The notes: generated by a model not told the origin, from the sequence alone. DNA of 5,365 bases from Sphingomonadaceae bacterium (GCA_947446935.1 CANFIV010000136.1:1-5365), one strand, 5' to 3'. Counted from the stretch's first letter, positions 1-5,365 are shown. Numbers and translations: made by a program.

Positions 1-442
1 CACCGGCCAGTCGGCTGGCCCAGGTTTTGATGCGTGGTGCACATTCAACCGCAGCCAGCCCGATCTCGATATCCCCGGTCTGTTCAAGCGCGCCCAGGTT
101 GGCCTGAGCGATGCCGAGGCAGCCGCTTATGGCGCGCCCTTCCCCGATGCGTCCTACAAGGCTGGTGTGCGGCGGTTTCCAGAACTGGTGATGACGAGCC
201 CGGAGATGGAAGGCGTTGCCGAAGCGAAGCGCGCTGCCGCCTGGTGGCAGAGCGAATGGAGCGGCCCGAGCTTCATGGCGGTCGGCATGATGGACCCGGT
301 GCTGGGGCCGGACATCATGGCGCATCTGCGCACCACGATCCGGGGCTGCCCGCCGCCGCTCGAGATCGCCGATGGCGGGCATTTCGTGCAGGAACGCGGC
401 GATGTGATTGCCAAGGCGGCGCTGTCGGCATTCTGCCTATAG
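1..442 (+). CDS. Haloalkane dehalogenase, DhlA-like (subfamily I), C-terminal half; 5' end off window
   Basis: This is an alpha/beta-hydrolase that hydrolytically removes halide from haloalkanes, giving an alcohol, halide and a proton. Reading in the frame that starts at base 2, 146 codons precede the TAG at 440-442. The fragment matches from memory the last ~146 residues of the 310-residue Xanthobacter DhlA, without a gap. Visible markers: D-A-W with Trp codon 35-37 (equivalent to halide-binding Trp175), A-P-F-P-D-A-S-Y in the cap region, catalytic-acid Asp codon 293-295 in G-M-M-D-P-V-L-G-P-D (Asp260), and catalytic His codon 380-382 in G-G-H-F-V-Q-E (His289). The Asp after this strand is the subfamily I arrangement. 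The nucleophile Asp and first halide Trp lie outside the window. The gene converges on prs. Family assignment is strong; the natural substrate cannot be told, and many chromosomal homologues have no known one. Confidence 0.9.
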   Translation, partial: TGQSAGPGFDAWCTFNRSQPDLDIPGLFKRAQVGLSDAEAAAYGAPFPDASYKAGVRRFPELVMTSPEMEGVAEAKRAAAWWQSEWSGPSFMAVGMMDPVLGPDIMAHLRTTIRGCPPPLEIADGGHFVQERGDVIAKAALSAFCL

Positions 443-457
443 CGCAGTGCCCCGACC

Positions 458-479
458 CCCACCCCCGTCAGGGAGAGGG
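458..479 (-). terminator. Imperfect C/G-rich hairpin between converging genes, possible prs terminator
   Basis: Read on the minus strand, a 9-bp arm pairs across a UGAC loop with one U-G wobble and one U-U mismatch. It begins 17 nt past the prs stop. Read on the plus strand the same arms carry two mismatches, so it suits prs better than the dehalogenase. No U-tract follows, so it is not a classical intrinsic terminator. It may only stall polymerase, or may be one copy of a dispersed GC-rich genomic repeat. Confidence 0.25.
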
Positions 480-496
480 CCGGAACCTCTTGAAAC

Positions 497-1432
497 TCAA
501 TCGAACAGGCTGGAAACCGAGCTCTCGTCGGCGATGCGGCGCACCGCTTCGCCGATCAACGGGGCAATGGTGAGCACGCGGATGCGGCTCGATGCCTGGG
601 TCGCTTCAGTCGGCAGGATCGTGTCGGTGATGACAAGTTCCTTGAGCGCCGAGCGGTCAACCCGCGCCACTGCGCCGCCCGAAAGCACGCCGTGGCTGAT
701 ATAGGCTGCCACGCCCTTTGCGCCGCTGTCCATCAGCGCCTGCGCGGCATTGCACAGTGTGCCGCCGGAGTCGATGATATCATCGATCAGGATGCACATG
801 CGATCCTTCACATCGCCGATGATGTTCATGACTTCGCTCTGGCCCGGCCGGTCACGCCGTTTGTCGACGATGGCAAGCGGGGCGTTGTCGAGCCGCTTGG
901 CCAGCGCACGGGCGCGCACCACGCCGCCGACGTCGGGCGAAACGACCATGAGGTCCTGCCCGCCGTAACGCGTCTGGATATCAGCCGCCATAACCGGCGC
1001 CGCGAAGAGATTGTCGGTCGGGATATCGAAGAATCCCTGGATCTGCCCGGCATGGAGATCGACCGCGAGCACGCGGTCTGCACCCGCTGTGGTGATCAGG
1101 TTCGCAACCAGCTTGGCCGAAATCGGCGTGCGTGGACCGGGCTTCCGGTCTTGCCGGGCATAGCCGAAATAAGGGATGACCGCCGTAATCCGCTTGGCCG
1201 AGGCGCGGCGCAGCGCATCGGTGCAGATCAGCAGTTCCATCAGGTTGTCGTTCGCCGGATAACCGGTCGACTGGACGATGAACACGTCTTCCCCGCGCAC
1301 GTTCTCGTGTATTTCGACGAAGACTTCCTCGTCGGCAAAGCGGCGAACCGAGGCTTCGGTCAGCGGCAGTTCGAGATAGGCGGCAATGGCGCGGGCCAGT
1401 GGCAGATTGCCGTTGCCGGACATGATCTTCAT
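497..1432 (-). CDS. prs: Ribose-phosphate pyrophosphokinase (PRPP synthetase)
   Basis: It transfers the pyrophosphoryl group of ATP to ribose 5-phosphate in the cytoplasm, making PRPP for nucleotide, histidine, tryptophan and NAD synthesis. The 311-residue product is of normal bacterial length and aligns from memory with E. coli Prs throughout. Visible motifs: N-E/H-E-N-V-R-G-type segment (residues 42-47), N-D-N-L-M-E-L (61-67), Y-F-G-Y-A-R-Q-D-R (88-96) leading into the flexible loop, metal-binding [11 protein letters not shown] (125-135), catalytic-loop K-R-R (191-193) and the PRPP loop D-D-I-I-D-S-G-G-T (217-225). The flexible loop reads K-P-G-P-R where E. coli has R-V-R-S-A-R, a variant I associate with alphaproteobacteria. 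The start at 1432 gives M-K-I-M-S-G-N, matching the family N-terminus; an in-frame ATG at 1498 would add 22 atypical residues. Transcribed divergently from nadE. Confidence 0.97.
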   Translation of the reverse strand: MKIMSGNGNLPLARAIAAYLELPLTEASVRRFADEEVFVEIHENVRGEDVFIVQSTGYPANDNLMELLICTDALRRASAKRITAVIPYFGYARQDRKPGPRTPISAKLVANLITTAGADRVLAVDLHAGQIQGFFDIPTDNLFAAPVMAADIQTRYGGQDLMVVSPDVGGVVRARALAKRLDNAPLAIVDKRRDRPGQSEVMNIIGDVKDRMCILIDDIIDSGGTLCNAAQALMDSGAKGVAAYISHGVLSGGAVARVDRSALKELVITDTILPTEATQASSRIRVLTIAPLIGEAVRRIADESSVSSLFD

Positions 1433-1435
1433 GGG

Positions 1436-1451
1436 CTCCCGATTCCCTCCT
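1436..1451 (-). promoter_or_regulatory. Ribosome binding site region of prs
   Basis: On the minus strand AGGAGGG (1451-1445) lies 12 nt before the ATG at 1432, and a second purine run GGGAG (1440-1436) lies 3 nt before it. The first is the better anti-Shine-Dalgarno match but slightly far away. Both fall inside the 22-codon extension from the upstream ATG at 1498, which supports 1432 as the true start. Confidence 0.55.
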
Positions 1452-1470
1452 GCTGGGCGGTTGCAAGGGC

Positions 1471-1498
1471 GCCTTAGCCCAAGATGACAGCATTGCAA
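1471..1498 (-). promoter_or_regulatory. Candidate prs promoter
   Basis: On the minus strand, TTGCAA (1498-1493) stands 16 nt before TAAGGC (1476-1471). Seen as an alphaproteobacterial housekeeping promoter (consensus TTGACGS and GCTANAWC, known from Caulobacter), the second box reads GCTAAGGC, keeping GCTA and the final C. Transcription would start near 1464, leaving a leader of roughly 30 nt that includes the AGGAGGG ribosome site. Matches are partial, so this is a candidate only. Confidence 0.3.
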
Positions 1499-1546
1499 CG
1501 TTCACAAGGGAGGTTTTGCCCGAAGGTCGATATTGGAGGGTAATCC

Positions 1547-1575
1547 TTGAACAGGACAGGCTTTGCCGCCTAGGT
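1547..1575 (+). promoter_or_regulatory. Candidate nadE promoter, positioned for a leaderless mRNA
   Basis: TTGAAC (1547-1552) is followed after 17 nt by CTAGGT (1570-1575). With the usual 6-7 nt from the -10 box, transcription would start at about 1582, within a few bases of the nadE ATG at 1584. The only Shine-Dalgarno-like run near the ATG, AGGT/AGGTAG at 1572-1577, is poor and overlaps the -10 box. If this promoter is used, the mRNA is leaderless or nearly so. Confidence 0.35.
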
Positions 1576-1583
1576 AGTCATAT

Positions 1584-3251
1584 ATGGCCGATACGCTCAC
1601 GATCACCCTCGCCCAGCTCAACCAGAAAGTCGGCGATTTGGCCGCGAATGCGGCATCCATGCTGGCCGTGCGCTCGCAGGCGGAGGGCAGCGACCTCATC
1701 GTTTTTCCCGAGATGCAGCTCATCGGATATCCGCCCGAGGATCTGATCCAGAAGCCCGCCCTGATAGAGCGCGCGGCCATCGCGCTCGAGGCACTGGCCG
1801 CCGCAACAGCCGATGGCGGGCCGGCGATGCTGGTGGGATCGGTCTTCGTGCGCGACGGAGCGCTGCACAACGGCGTGGCCCTGCTCGATGGCGGCAAGGT
1901 GGCGGCGGTGCGGTTCAAGGTGGAACTGCCCAACTACGGCACTTTTGACGAGAAGCGCTATTTCCTGCCCGGCCCCTTGCCCGAGCCGGTCCTGTTCAAG
2001 GGCGTTCGGCTCGGTCTGCCGATCTGCGAGGATATCTGGCAGCCCGAAGTGTGCCGACATCTGGCGCAGCAGGGCGCGGAGATCTTTCTCTGCGTCAACG
2101 GCAGCCCCTACGAGATCGACAAGGACGTACTTCGAATCGACGGTGTGGCGAAGCGCCGCGCGATCGATACCGGCATTCCGCTGGCCTACCTCAACCGCGT
2201 GGGCGGACAGGACGAGGTGGTGTTCGACGGCGCGAGCTTTGTCGTTGGCCCCGAAGGCGCGCTTTCGGTGCAGATGCCCGACTGGGAAGAGGCAGTGGTC
2301 GATACGGTGTGGAACCGCGTACCTTCGGGTTCCGGGCACCGCTGGCGCTGCGAACAGGGGGTGGTCTGCGAACTCGCCGAACATCCCGAGGATATCTATT
2401 GCGCGATGGTGCTGGCGCTGCGCGACTATGTGAACACCAACAAGTTCCCCGGCGTGGTGCTGGGGCTTTCGGGCGGGATCGATTCAGCGATCTGTGCGGC
2501 CATCGCGGTCGATGCGCTGGGGCCCGAGCGGGTGTGGTGCGTGATGATGCCGAGCGCCTATACCAGCGCCGAAAGCCTTGAGGATGCGGCCGCTTGCGCG
2601 GCCATGCTCGGCGTGCGGCTCGATACGATTCCCATAATCCCTGCAGTCGATGCTTTTGCTGAAATGCTCGCCCCAGCCTTCGCAGGCCGCCAGCCAGATC
2701 TGGCCGAAGAAAACCTGCAATCGCGCATCCGCGGCACGACGCTCATGGCACTTTCGAACAAGTTCGGGCCGATGCTGGTGACGACCGGCAACAAGAGTGA
2801 GATGAGTGTCGGCTACGCGACGATCTACGGCGACATGAACGGCGGCTACAATCCGCTGAAGGACGCCTACAAGACCACGGTCTTCGCGATTTCCAAGTGG
2901 CGCAATGAAGCACGGCCCAAGATCGGACTGGGCCCCGATGGGGCGGTGATGCCCGAACGGATCATCACCAAGCCGCCGAGCGCCGAACTGCGCCCGGACC
3001 AGAAAGATTCGGATTCGCTGCCCGATTACGACGTGCTTGATGCGATCCTGCTGGGGCTCGTGGAGCACGAAAAGAGCGTGGATCAAGTCGTATCGGAAGG
3101 ATTTGACCGAGCGACGGTCGCGAGAATCGAGCGGCTGCTCAACGTGGCGGAATACAAGCGCCGTCAGGCTCCGCCGGGGGTCAAGCTGGGCATGCGCAAT
3201 TTCGGGCGGGACAGGCGCTATCCGATTACCCACGGGTTCCGGACAGGGTAG
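1584..3251 (+). CDS. nadE: Glutamine-dependent NAD+ synthetase
   Basis: It amidates nicotinate adenine dinucleotide to NAD+ using ATP and ammonia released from glutamine; this is the last step of NAD synthesis, in the cytoplasm. The 555 residues hold two domains in the usual order. Residues ~1-265 are a nitrilase-type glutaminase with the triad Glu43 (F-P-E-M-Q-L-I-G-Y), Lys112 (F-K-V-E-L-P) and Cys148 (P-I-C-E-D-I-W). Residues ~270-555 are the synthetase, with the ATP pyrophosphatase P-loop S-G-G-I-D-S at 296-301, T-G-N-K-S-E at 401-406, K-P-P-S-A-E-L-R at 463-470 and the C-terminal R-D-R-R-Y-P-I. All key residues are present and the reading frame is unbroken. The start gives M-A-D-T-L-T-I-T-L-A-Q-L-N, the expected family N-terminus. 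gltX follows on the same strand after 41 bp, so cotranscription is plausible. The first domain marks it as the glutamine-using form, distinct from the short ammonia-dependent NadE. Confidence 0.97.
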   Translation: MADTLTITLAQLNQKVGDLAANAASMLAVRSQAEGSDLIVFPEMQLIGYPPEDLIQKPALIERAAIALEALAAATADGGPAMLVGSVFVRDGALHNGVALLDGGKVAAVRFKVELPNYGTFDEKRYFLPGPLPEPVLFKGVRLGLPICEDIWQPEVCRHLAQQGAEIFLCVNGSPYEIDKDVLRIDGVAKRRAIDTGIPLAYLNRVGGQDEVVFDGASFVVGPEGALSVQMPDWEEAVVDTVWNRVPSGSGHRWRCEQGVVCELAEHPEDIYCAMVLALRDYVNTNKFPGVVLGLSGGIDSAICAAIAVDALGPERVWCVMMPSAYTSAESLEDAAACAAMLGVRLDTIPIIPAVDAFAEMLAPAFAGRQPDLAEENLQSRIRGTTLMALSNKFGPMLVTTGNKSEMSVGYATIYGDMNGGYNPLKDAYKTTVFAISKWRNEARPKIGLGPDGAVMPERIITKPPSAELRPDQKDSDSLPDYDVLDAILLGLVEHEKSVDQVVSEGFDRATVARIERLLNVAEYKRRQAPPGVKLGMRNFGRDRRYPITHGFRTG

Positions 3252-3278
3252 CCTTATCTAGCCTCTGCGCTGCGGTGC

Positions 3279-3286
3279 GCTATAGG
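3279..3286 (+). promoter_or_regulatory. GCTATAGG, -10-like box just before gltX
   Basis: The octamer matches GCTANAWC, the alphaproteobacterial -10 consensus, at six of eight places. It ends 6 nt before the gltX ATG at 3293, so initiation would fall at or next to the start codon. No good -35 match (TTGAC-like) is present 10-20 nt upstream. It may be a weak internal promoter giving a leaderless gltX mRNA, or chance. Confidence 0.3.
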
Positions 3287-3292
3287 GCAGGC

Positions 3293-4630
3293 ATGTCCGC
3301 ACAAATCACCACTCGCTTCGCCCCCTCGCCTACGGGTATGCTGCATGTCGGCAATATCCGCACGGCGCTGCTCAACTGGCTGCTCGCCAAGAAGCATGGC
3401 GGGCGGTTTCTGCTGCGGATCGACGATACCGACGCCGCGCGCAGCCGCGAGGAGCATGTAGCGGCGATCCGGGCCGATCTGGCATGGCTGGGGCTGCATC
3501 CCGATGGCGAGGAGCGGCAATCGGCGCGGTTTGACGTCTACGAGGCGGCGTTTCAACGGCTGGCGGCGGCAGGGCGGCTCTATCGCTGCTATGAAACGTC
3601 GCAGGAACTGGACCTCAAGCGCAAGGTGCTGCTGGGGCGCGGGTTGCCACCGATCTATGACCGCAGCGCGCTGGCACTGAGCGAGGCGGATCATGCGGCC
3701 AAGGCCGCGGCGGGCGATGCACCGCACTGGCGCTTCCTGCTCGATCACGAAACCCCAATCACCTGGCACGACGGCATTCGCGGGCCCCAGCACTTCGATC
3801 CGCGGCAGATGTCCGACCCGGTGGTGCGGCGCGCCGACGGCTCCTGGCTCTATATGCTGCCAAGCGCGATTGACGATGCCGAGATGGGCGTGACCGATGT
3901 CCTGCGCGGGGAAGACCACGTTTCCAACACGGCCACGCAAGTGCAGATGTTCGCCGCCCTGGGTGCGCAGCCGCCCCGCTTTGCCCATGCAGCGCTGCTG
4001 ACCGGGACCGAGGGTAAGCTTTCCAAGCGGCTGGGCTCACTCGGCGTGGACGAACTGCGCGCTGAGGGGATCGAGCCTGAAGCGTTGGTTGCGCTGCTCG
4101 CGCGGCTGGGCACCTCCGATCCGGTCGATCCGGCGCTGGATGCAGAGGCTTTGGCCGCGAGCTTTGATCTGGCGCGGTTCGGGCGCGCACCGGCGCGGTT
4201 TGACGAGGCGGACCTCACCCGCGTGAATGCCGCGATTGTCCATCATCTGCCGTTCGAAAGGGTCGCGCACCTGCTGCCGGAAGGCATGGGTGCGGCGGCG
4301 TGGGAGGCGATCCGGCCGAATCTGACCCAGATCGGCGAAGTGGCGGAATGGTGGCGCGTGATCACCGGGCCGGTGGAAGCCCCGGCTTTCGATGCCGAGA
4401 CTTTGGCCTATCTGGTCGAGGCGGCGCGCGTGGCTGGCGGGCTCGACTGGGCGGCCGACCCGTGGAGCGCGCTGACCGGTGCGCTGAAGGAAACGACCGG
4501 GCGGAAGGGCAAGGCGTTGTTCCTGCCGCTCCGTCAGGCGCTGACGGGCATGGACCATGGTCCGGATATGAAGACGCTGTTGCCGCTCATCGACAAGAGC
4601 GAGGCGGTGGCGCGGCTGGCGCGGGGGTAA
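3293..4630 (+). CDS. gltX: Glutamyl-tRNA synthetase, short second-type (GluRS2-like)
   Basis: A cytoplasmic class I aminoacyl-tRNA synthetase that joins glutamate to tRNA. The product is 445 residues, shorter than the ~470-residue E. coli enzyme. It shows F-A-P-S-P-T-G (9-15), the HIGH-type signature H-V-G-N (18-21), L-R-I-D-D-T-D (41-47), R-G-E-D-H-V-S-N-T (205-213) and the KMSKS-type K-L-S-K-R (242-246). A C-terminal anticodon-binding region ends in G-K-A-L-F-L-P-L-R-Q-A-L-T-G (406-419) and H-G-P-D. The pattern matches the second GluRS paralogue that many alphaproteobacteria carry. Bacteria with two copies sometimes use one mainly for tRNA-Gln, which GatCAB then amidates; that role here is inference. 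ATG 3293 is chosen because it gives the normal N-terminus; an in-frame GTG at 3275 lies at the -10-like box. Its stop is 4 bp from the stop of the opposing GNAT gene. Confidence 0.95.
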   Translation: MSAQITTRFAPSPTGMLHVGNIRTALLNWLLAKKHGGRFLLRIDDTDAARSREEHVAAIRADLAWLGLHPDGEERQSARFDVYEAAFQRLAAAGRLYRCYETSQELDLKRKVLLGRGLPPIYDRSALALSEADHAAKAAAGDAPHWRFLLDHETPITWHDGIRGPQHFDPRQMSDPVVRRADGSWLYMLPSAIDDAEMGVTDVLRGEDHVSNTATQVQMFAALGAQPPRFAHAALLTGTEGKLSKRLGSLGVDELRAEGIEPEALVALLARLGTSDPVDPALDAEALAASFDLARFGRAPARFDEADLTRVNAAIVHHLPFERVAHLLPEGMGAAAWEAIRPNLTQIGEVAEWWRVITGPVEAPAFDAETLAYLVEAARVAGGLDWAADPWSALTGALKETTGRKGKALFLPLRQALTGMDHGPDMKTLLPLIDKSEAVARLARG

Positions 4631-4634
4631 CCCG

Positions 4635-5120
4635 TCAGCCAAGATTCCGGAACATGACCAGCGCATCGACATAGCCGAGCGCCGGATGGCGGAAGGCCAG
4701 CGGCAATCGGCCGACGACCGCAAAGCCCAGCGATTGCCACAGACGCACCGCGCGTTCGTTTGTGCTCACCACGAAATTGAATTGCATGGCCCGAAAACCG
4801 CGCGTGCGGGCGCGTTCGATCGAATGGTCGCACATTGCTCGGGCGACACCTCGCCCGGCTGCGGCGGCGCTGGTCATGTAGCCGCAGTTGCAGACGTGAC
4901 TGCCACCACCGGACTGGTTTGGACGGAGATAATAGGTGCCAAGGATTTCGCCATCGTCCTCTGCGACGAAGGTTTCGCGCTCAGCGCCCAGCCAATAGGC
5001 GAGGGCGTCTGCCTCGCTCATCGCGGAGTCGAGGGCGTATGTCTCTCCTGCCCGGATAGTGGGGCCGATGATGGACCAGATGGCAGCAGCGTCTTCGGCT
5101 TTGGCGCGGCGAATCAGCAT
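4635..5120 (-). CDS. GNAT family N-acetyltransferase
   Basis: A 161-residue acetyltransferase predicted to move the acetyl group of acetyl-CoA to an amine; the substrate is not known. The fold elements run in order: strand 1 L-I-R-R-A (2-6), F-V-A-E-D-D-G-E-I-L-G-T-Y-Y (51-64), the acetyl-CoA loop A-G-R-G-V-A (88-93) followed by its helix, and the late motif N-E-R-A-V-R-L-W-Q-S-L-G-F (121-133). The usual Gln/Arg that opens the loop (Q/R-x-x-G-x-G/A) is Ala88. The stretches L-R-P-N-Q, F-N-F-V-V-S-T-N-E and the A-F-R-H-P-A-L-G-Y-V-D-A tail recall the group often annotated after yeast Mpr1 (azetidine-2-carboxylate acetyltransferase), a resemblance from memory. The start at 5120 gives M-L-I-R-R-A; a longer reading to 5189 adds an Arg-rich, non-GNAT leader lying inside yqgE. 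Probably cotranscribed with yqgE, 11 bp upstream. Confidence 0.88.
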   Translation of the reverse strand: MLIRRAKAEDAAAIWSIIGPTIRAGETYALDSAMSEADALAYWLGAERETFVAEDDGEILGTYYLRPNQSGGGSHVCNCGYMTSAAAAGRGVARAMCDHSIERARTRGFRAMQFNFVVSTNERAVRLWQSLGFAVVGRLPLAFRHPALGYVDALVMFRNLG

Positions 5121-5129
5121 TTGACGCGG

Positions 5130-5134
5130 CCTCA
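5130..5134 (-). promoter_or_regulatory. Ribosome binding site of the GNAT gene, overlapping the yqgE stop
   Basis: On the minus strand TGAGG combines the yqgE stop codon TGA (5134-5132) with a GAGG purine core (5133-5130), which sits 9 nt before the GNAT ATG at 5120. This supports both the chosen start and translation of the two genes from one mRNA. Confidence 0.45.
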
Positions 5135-5365
5135 GGCGCGGCCGGTTTCGCTGACGAGGTGCGTGGGGTCGATGCCTTCGGCGCGCCAAGTGGCGGCCCA
5201 GCGGGCGTTCACTGGAGTATCGAACAGGATTTCGGGGCGTCCTTGCGCGGCGAACCAGCCGTGATGGCGCATTTCACCTTCAAGCTGCCCCGCACCCCAG
5301 CCGGCATAGCCCAGCGCGACGAGCCACTTGGACGGTCCCTTGCCCGCAGCGATCGCCCGCAACAA
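5132..5365 (-). CDS. yqgE: YqgE/AlgH family protein (UPF0301), C-terminal part; 5' end off window
   Basis: The last 77 codons of a YqgE-type protein, a family of about 185-200 residues in all, so some 110-120 N-terminal residues lie beyond the right edge. The signature A-L-G-Y-A-G-W-G-A-G-Q-L-E-G-E occupies fragment residues 17-31, and the tail F-D-T-P-V followed by G-I-D-P also fits the family. The first codon in the window is TTG (Leu) and is an internal residue, not the start. The biochemical role is unsettled: AlgH was named from alginate gene regulation in Pseudomonas, but no activity is firmly assigned. No signal peptide or membrane segment is visible in this part. It lies 11 bp upstream of the GNAT gene, suggesting one transcript. 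Confidence 0.9.
   Translation of the reverse strand: MLRAIAAGKGPSKWLVALGYAGWGAGQLEGEMRHHGWFAAQGRPEILFDTPVNARWAATWRAEGIDPTHLVSETGRA

Larger units (their letters stand above)
1433..1583. promoter_or_regulatory. Divergent prs / nadE control region
   Basis: This 151-bp gap separates the start codons of prs (minus) and nadE (plus), so both promoters should lie in it. It contains one candidate promoter for each direction, two copies of the palindrome TTGCAA at 1461-1466 and 1493-1498 (32 bp apart, about three helical turns), and a small GGGC/GCCC stem at 1467-1480. An ORF reading through it in the minus direction is an extension shadow and not a gene. No riboswitch-like structure was recognised. 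Confidence 0.6.

Noticed and set aside
34..573. 179-codon + strand frame over the dehalogenase end and the prs 3' end
   Set aside because: It is Arg/Pro-rich out-of-frame translation; the dehalogenase frame is clearly the coding one.
692..1477. 261-codon open frame on the + strand opposite prs
   Set aside because: It is antisense to a full-length, motif-complete prs gene and has no family resemblance; long antisense frames are expected in GC-rich DNA.
1433..1498. N-terminal extension of prs from the ATG at 1498
   Set aside because: The extra 22 residues have no counterpart in the family, and the Shine-Dalgarno candidates lie within this stretch, just before the ATG at 1432.
1578..2384. 268-codon open frame on the - strand opposite nadE
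   Set aside because: It overlaps the glutaminase domain of nadE and its product looks like a complement shadow with no recognisable domain.
2484..3233. 249-codon open frame on the - strand opposite the nadE synthetase domain
   Set aside because: The same shadow effect; the opposite strand carries the conserved P-loop and other NAD synthetase motifs.
3252..3292. Possible terminator in the nadE-gltX gap (GCGC...GCGC around 3267-3280)
   Set aside because: The stem is only about 4 bp and has no T-tract, so it does not support transcription ending between the genes.
3254..3988. 244-codon open frame on the - strand opposite gltX, plus another at 4037-4723
   Set aside because: Both mirror the codons of a complete gltX and have no recognisable family features.
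5121..5189. N-terminal extension of the GNAT protein from 5189
   Set aside because: It is an Arg-rich leader that overlaps the yqgE coding end; the start at 5120 has a better-placed ribosome site and the normal GNAT opening.
4686..5264. 192-codon + strand frame across the GNAT and yqgE genes
   Set aside because: It spans two well-supported minus-strand genes and their junction, and its translation shows no known motif.

Overview
The window reads as a GC-rich chromosomal segment from an alphaproteobacterium, most likely a sphingomonad (Sphingomonadales). This rests on remembered family resemblance: the short, second-type GluRS, the PRPP synthetase with a K-P-G-P-R flexible loop and a [11 protein letters not shown] metal site, and promoter-like boxes of the alphaproteobacterial GCTA-type. 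No database search was possible, so the genus is open.

Layout, left to right. (1) The C-terminal half of a DhlA-like haloalkane dehalogenase on the + strand enters from the left edge and stops at 442. (2) A 54-bp convergent gap (443-496) holds one weak hairpin. (3) prs, ribose-phosphate pyrophosphokinase, lies on the - strand (497-1432). (4) A 151-bp divergent control region (1433-1583) serves prs and nadE. (5) nadE, glutamine-dependent NAD+ synthetase, is on the + strand (1584-3251). (6) gltX, a 445-residue glutamyl-tRNA synthetase, follows after 41 bp (3293-4630). (7) Only 4 bp past its stop, on the opposite strand, is the stop of a GNAT acetyltransferase (4635-5120). Eleven bp upstream of that gene is the stop of (8) a YqgE/AlgH (UPF0301) family gene, whose 5' part runs off the right edge.

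Functional picture. prs makes PRPP, which feeds purine, pyrimidine, histidine, tryptophan and pyridine-nucleotide synthesis. nadE carries out the last step to NAD+, so the divergent pair links PRPP supply with NAD production. gltX may be cotranscribed with nadE or started from its own -10-like box. The yqgE-GNAT pair looks like a small operon converging on gltX. The dehalogenase is the only accessory-type gene.

No stretch over 300 bp lacks a gene. No tRNA, rRNA, CRISPR array, insertion sequence, phage gene or attachment site was seen. I found no convincing sign of an undescribed system; this is mostly a housekeeping region. The points worth a second look are modest: possible leaderless transcription of nadE and gltX, the tRNA specificity of the second-type GluRS, the 4-bp convergent gene junction, and an altered acetyl-CoA loop in the GNAT protein.
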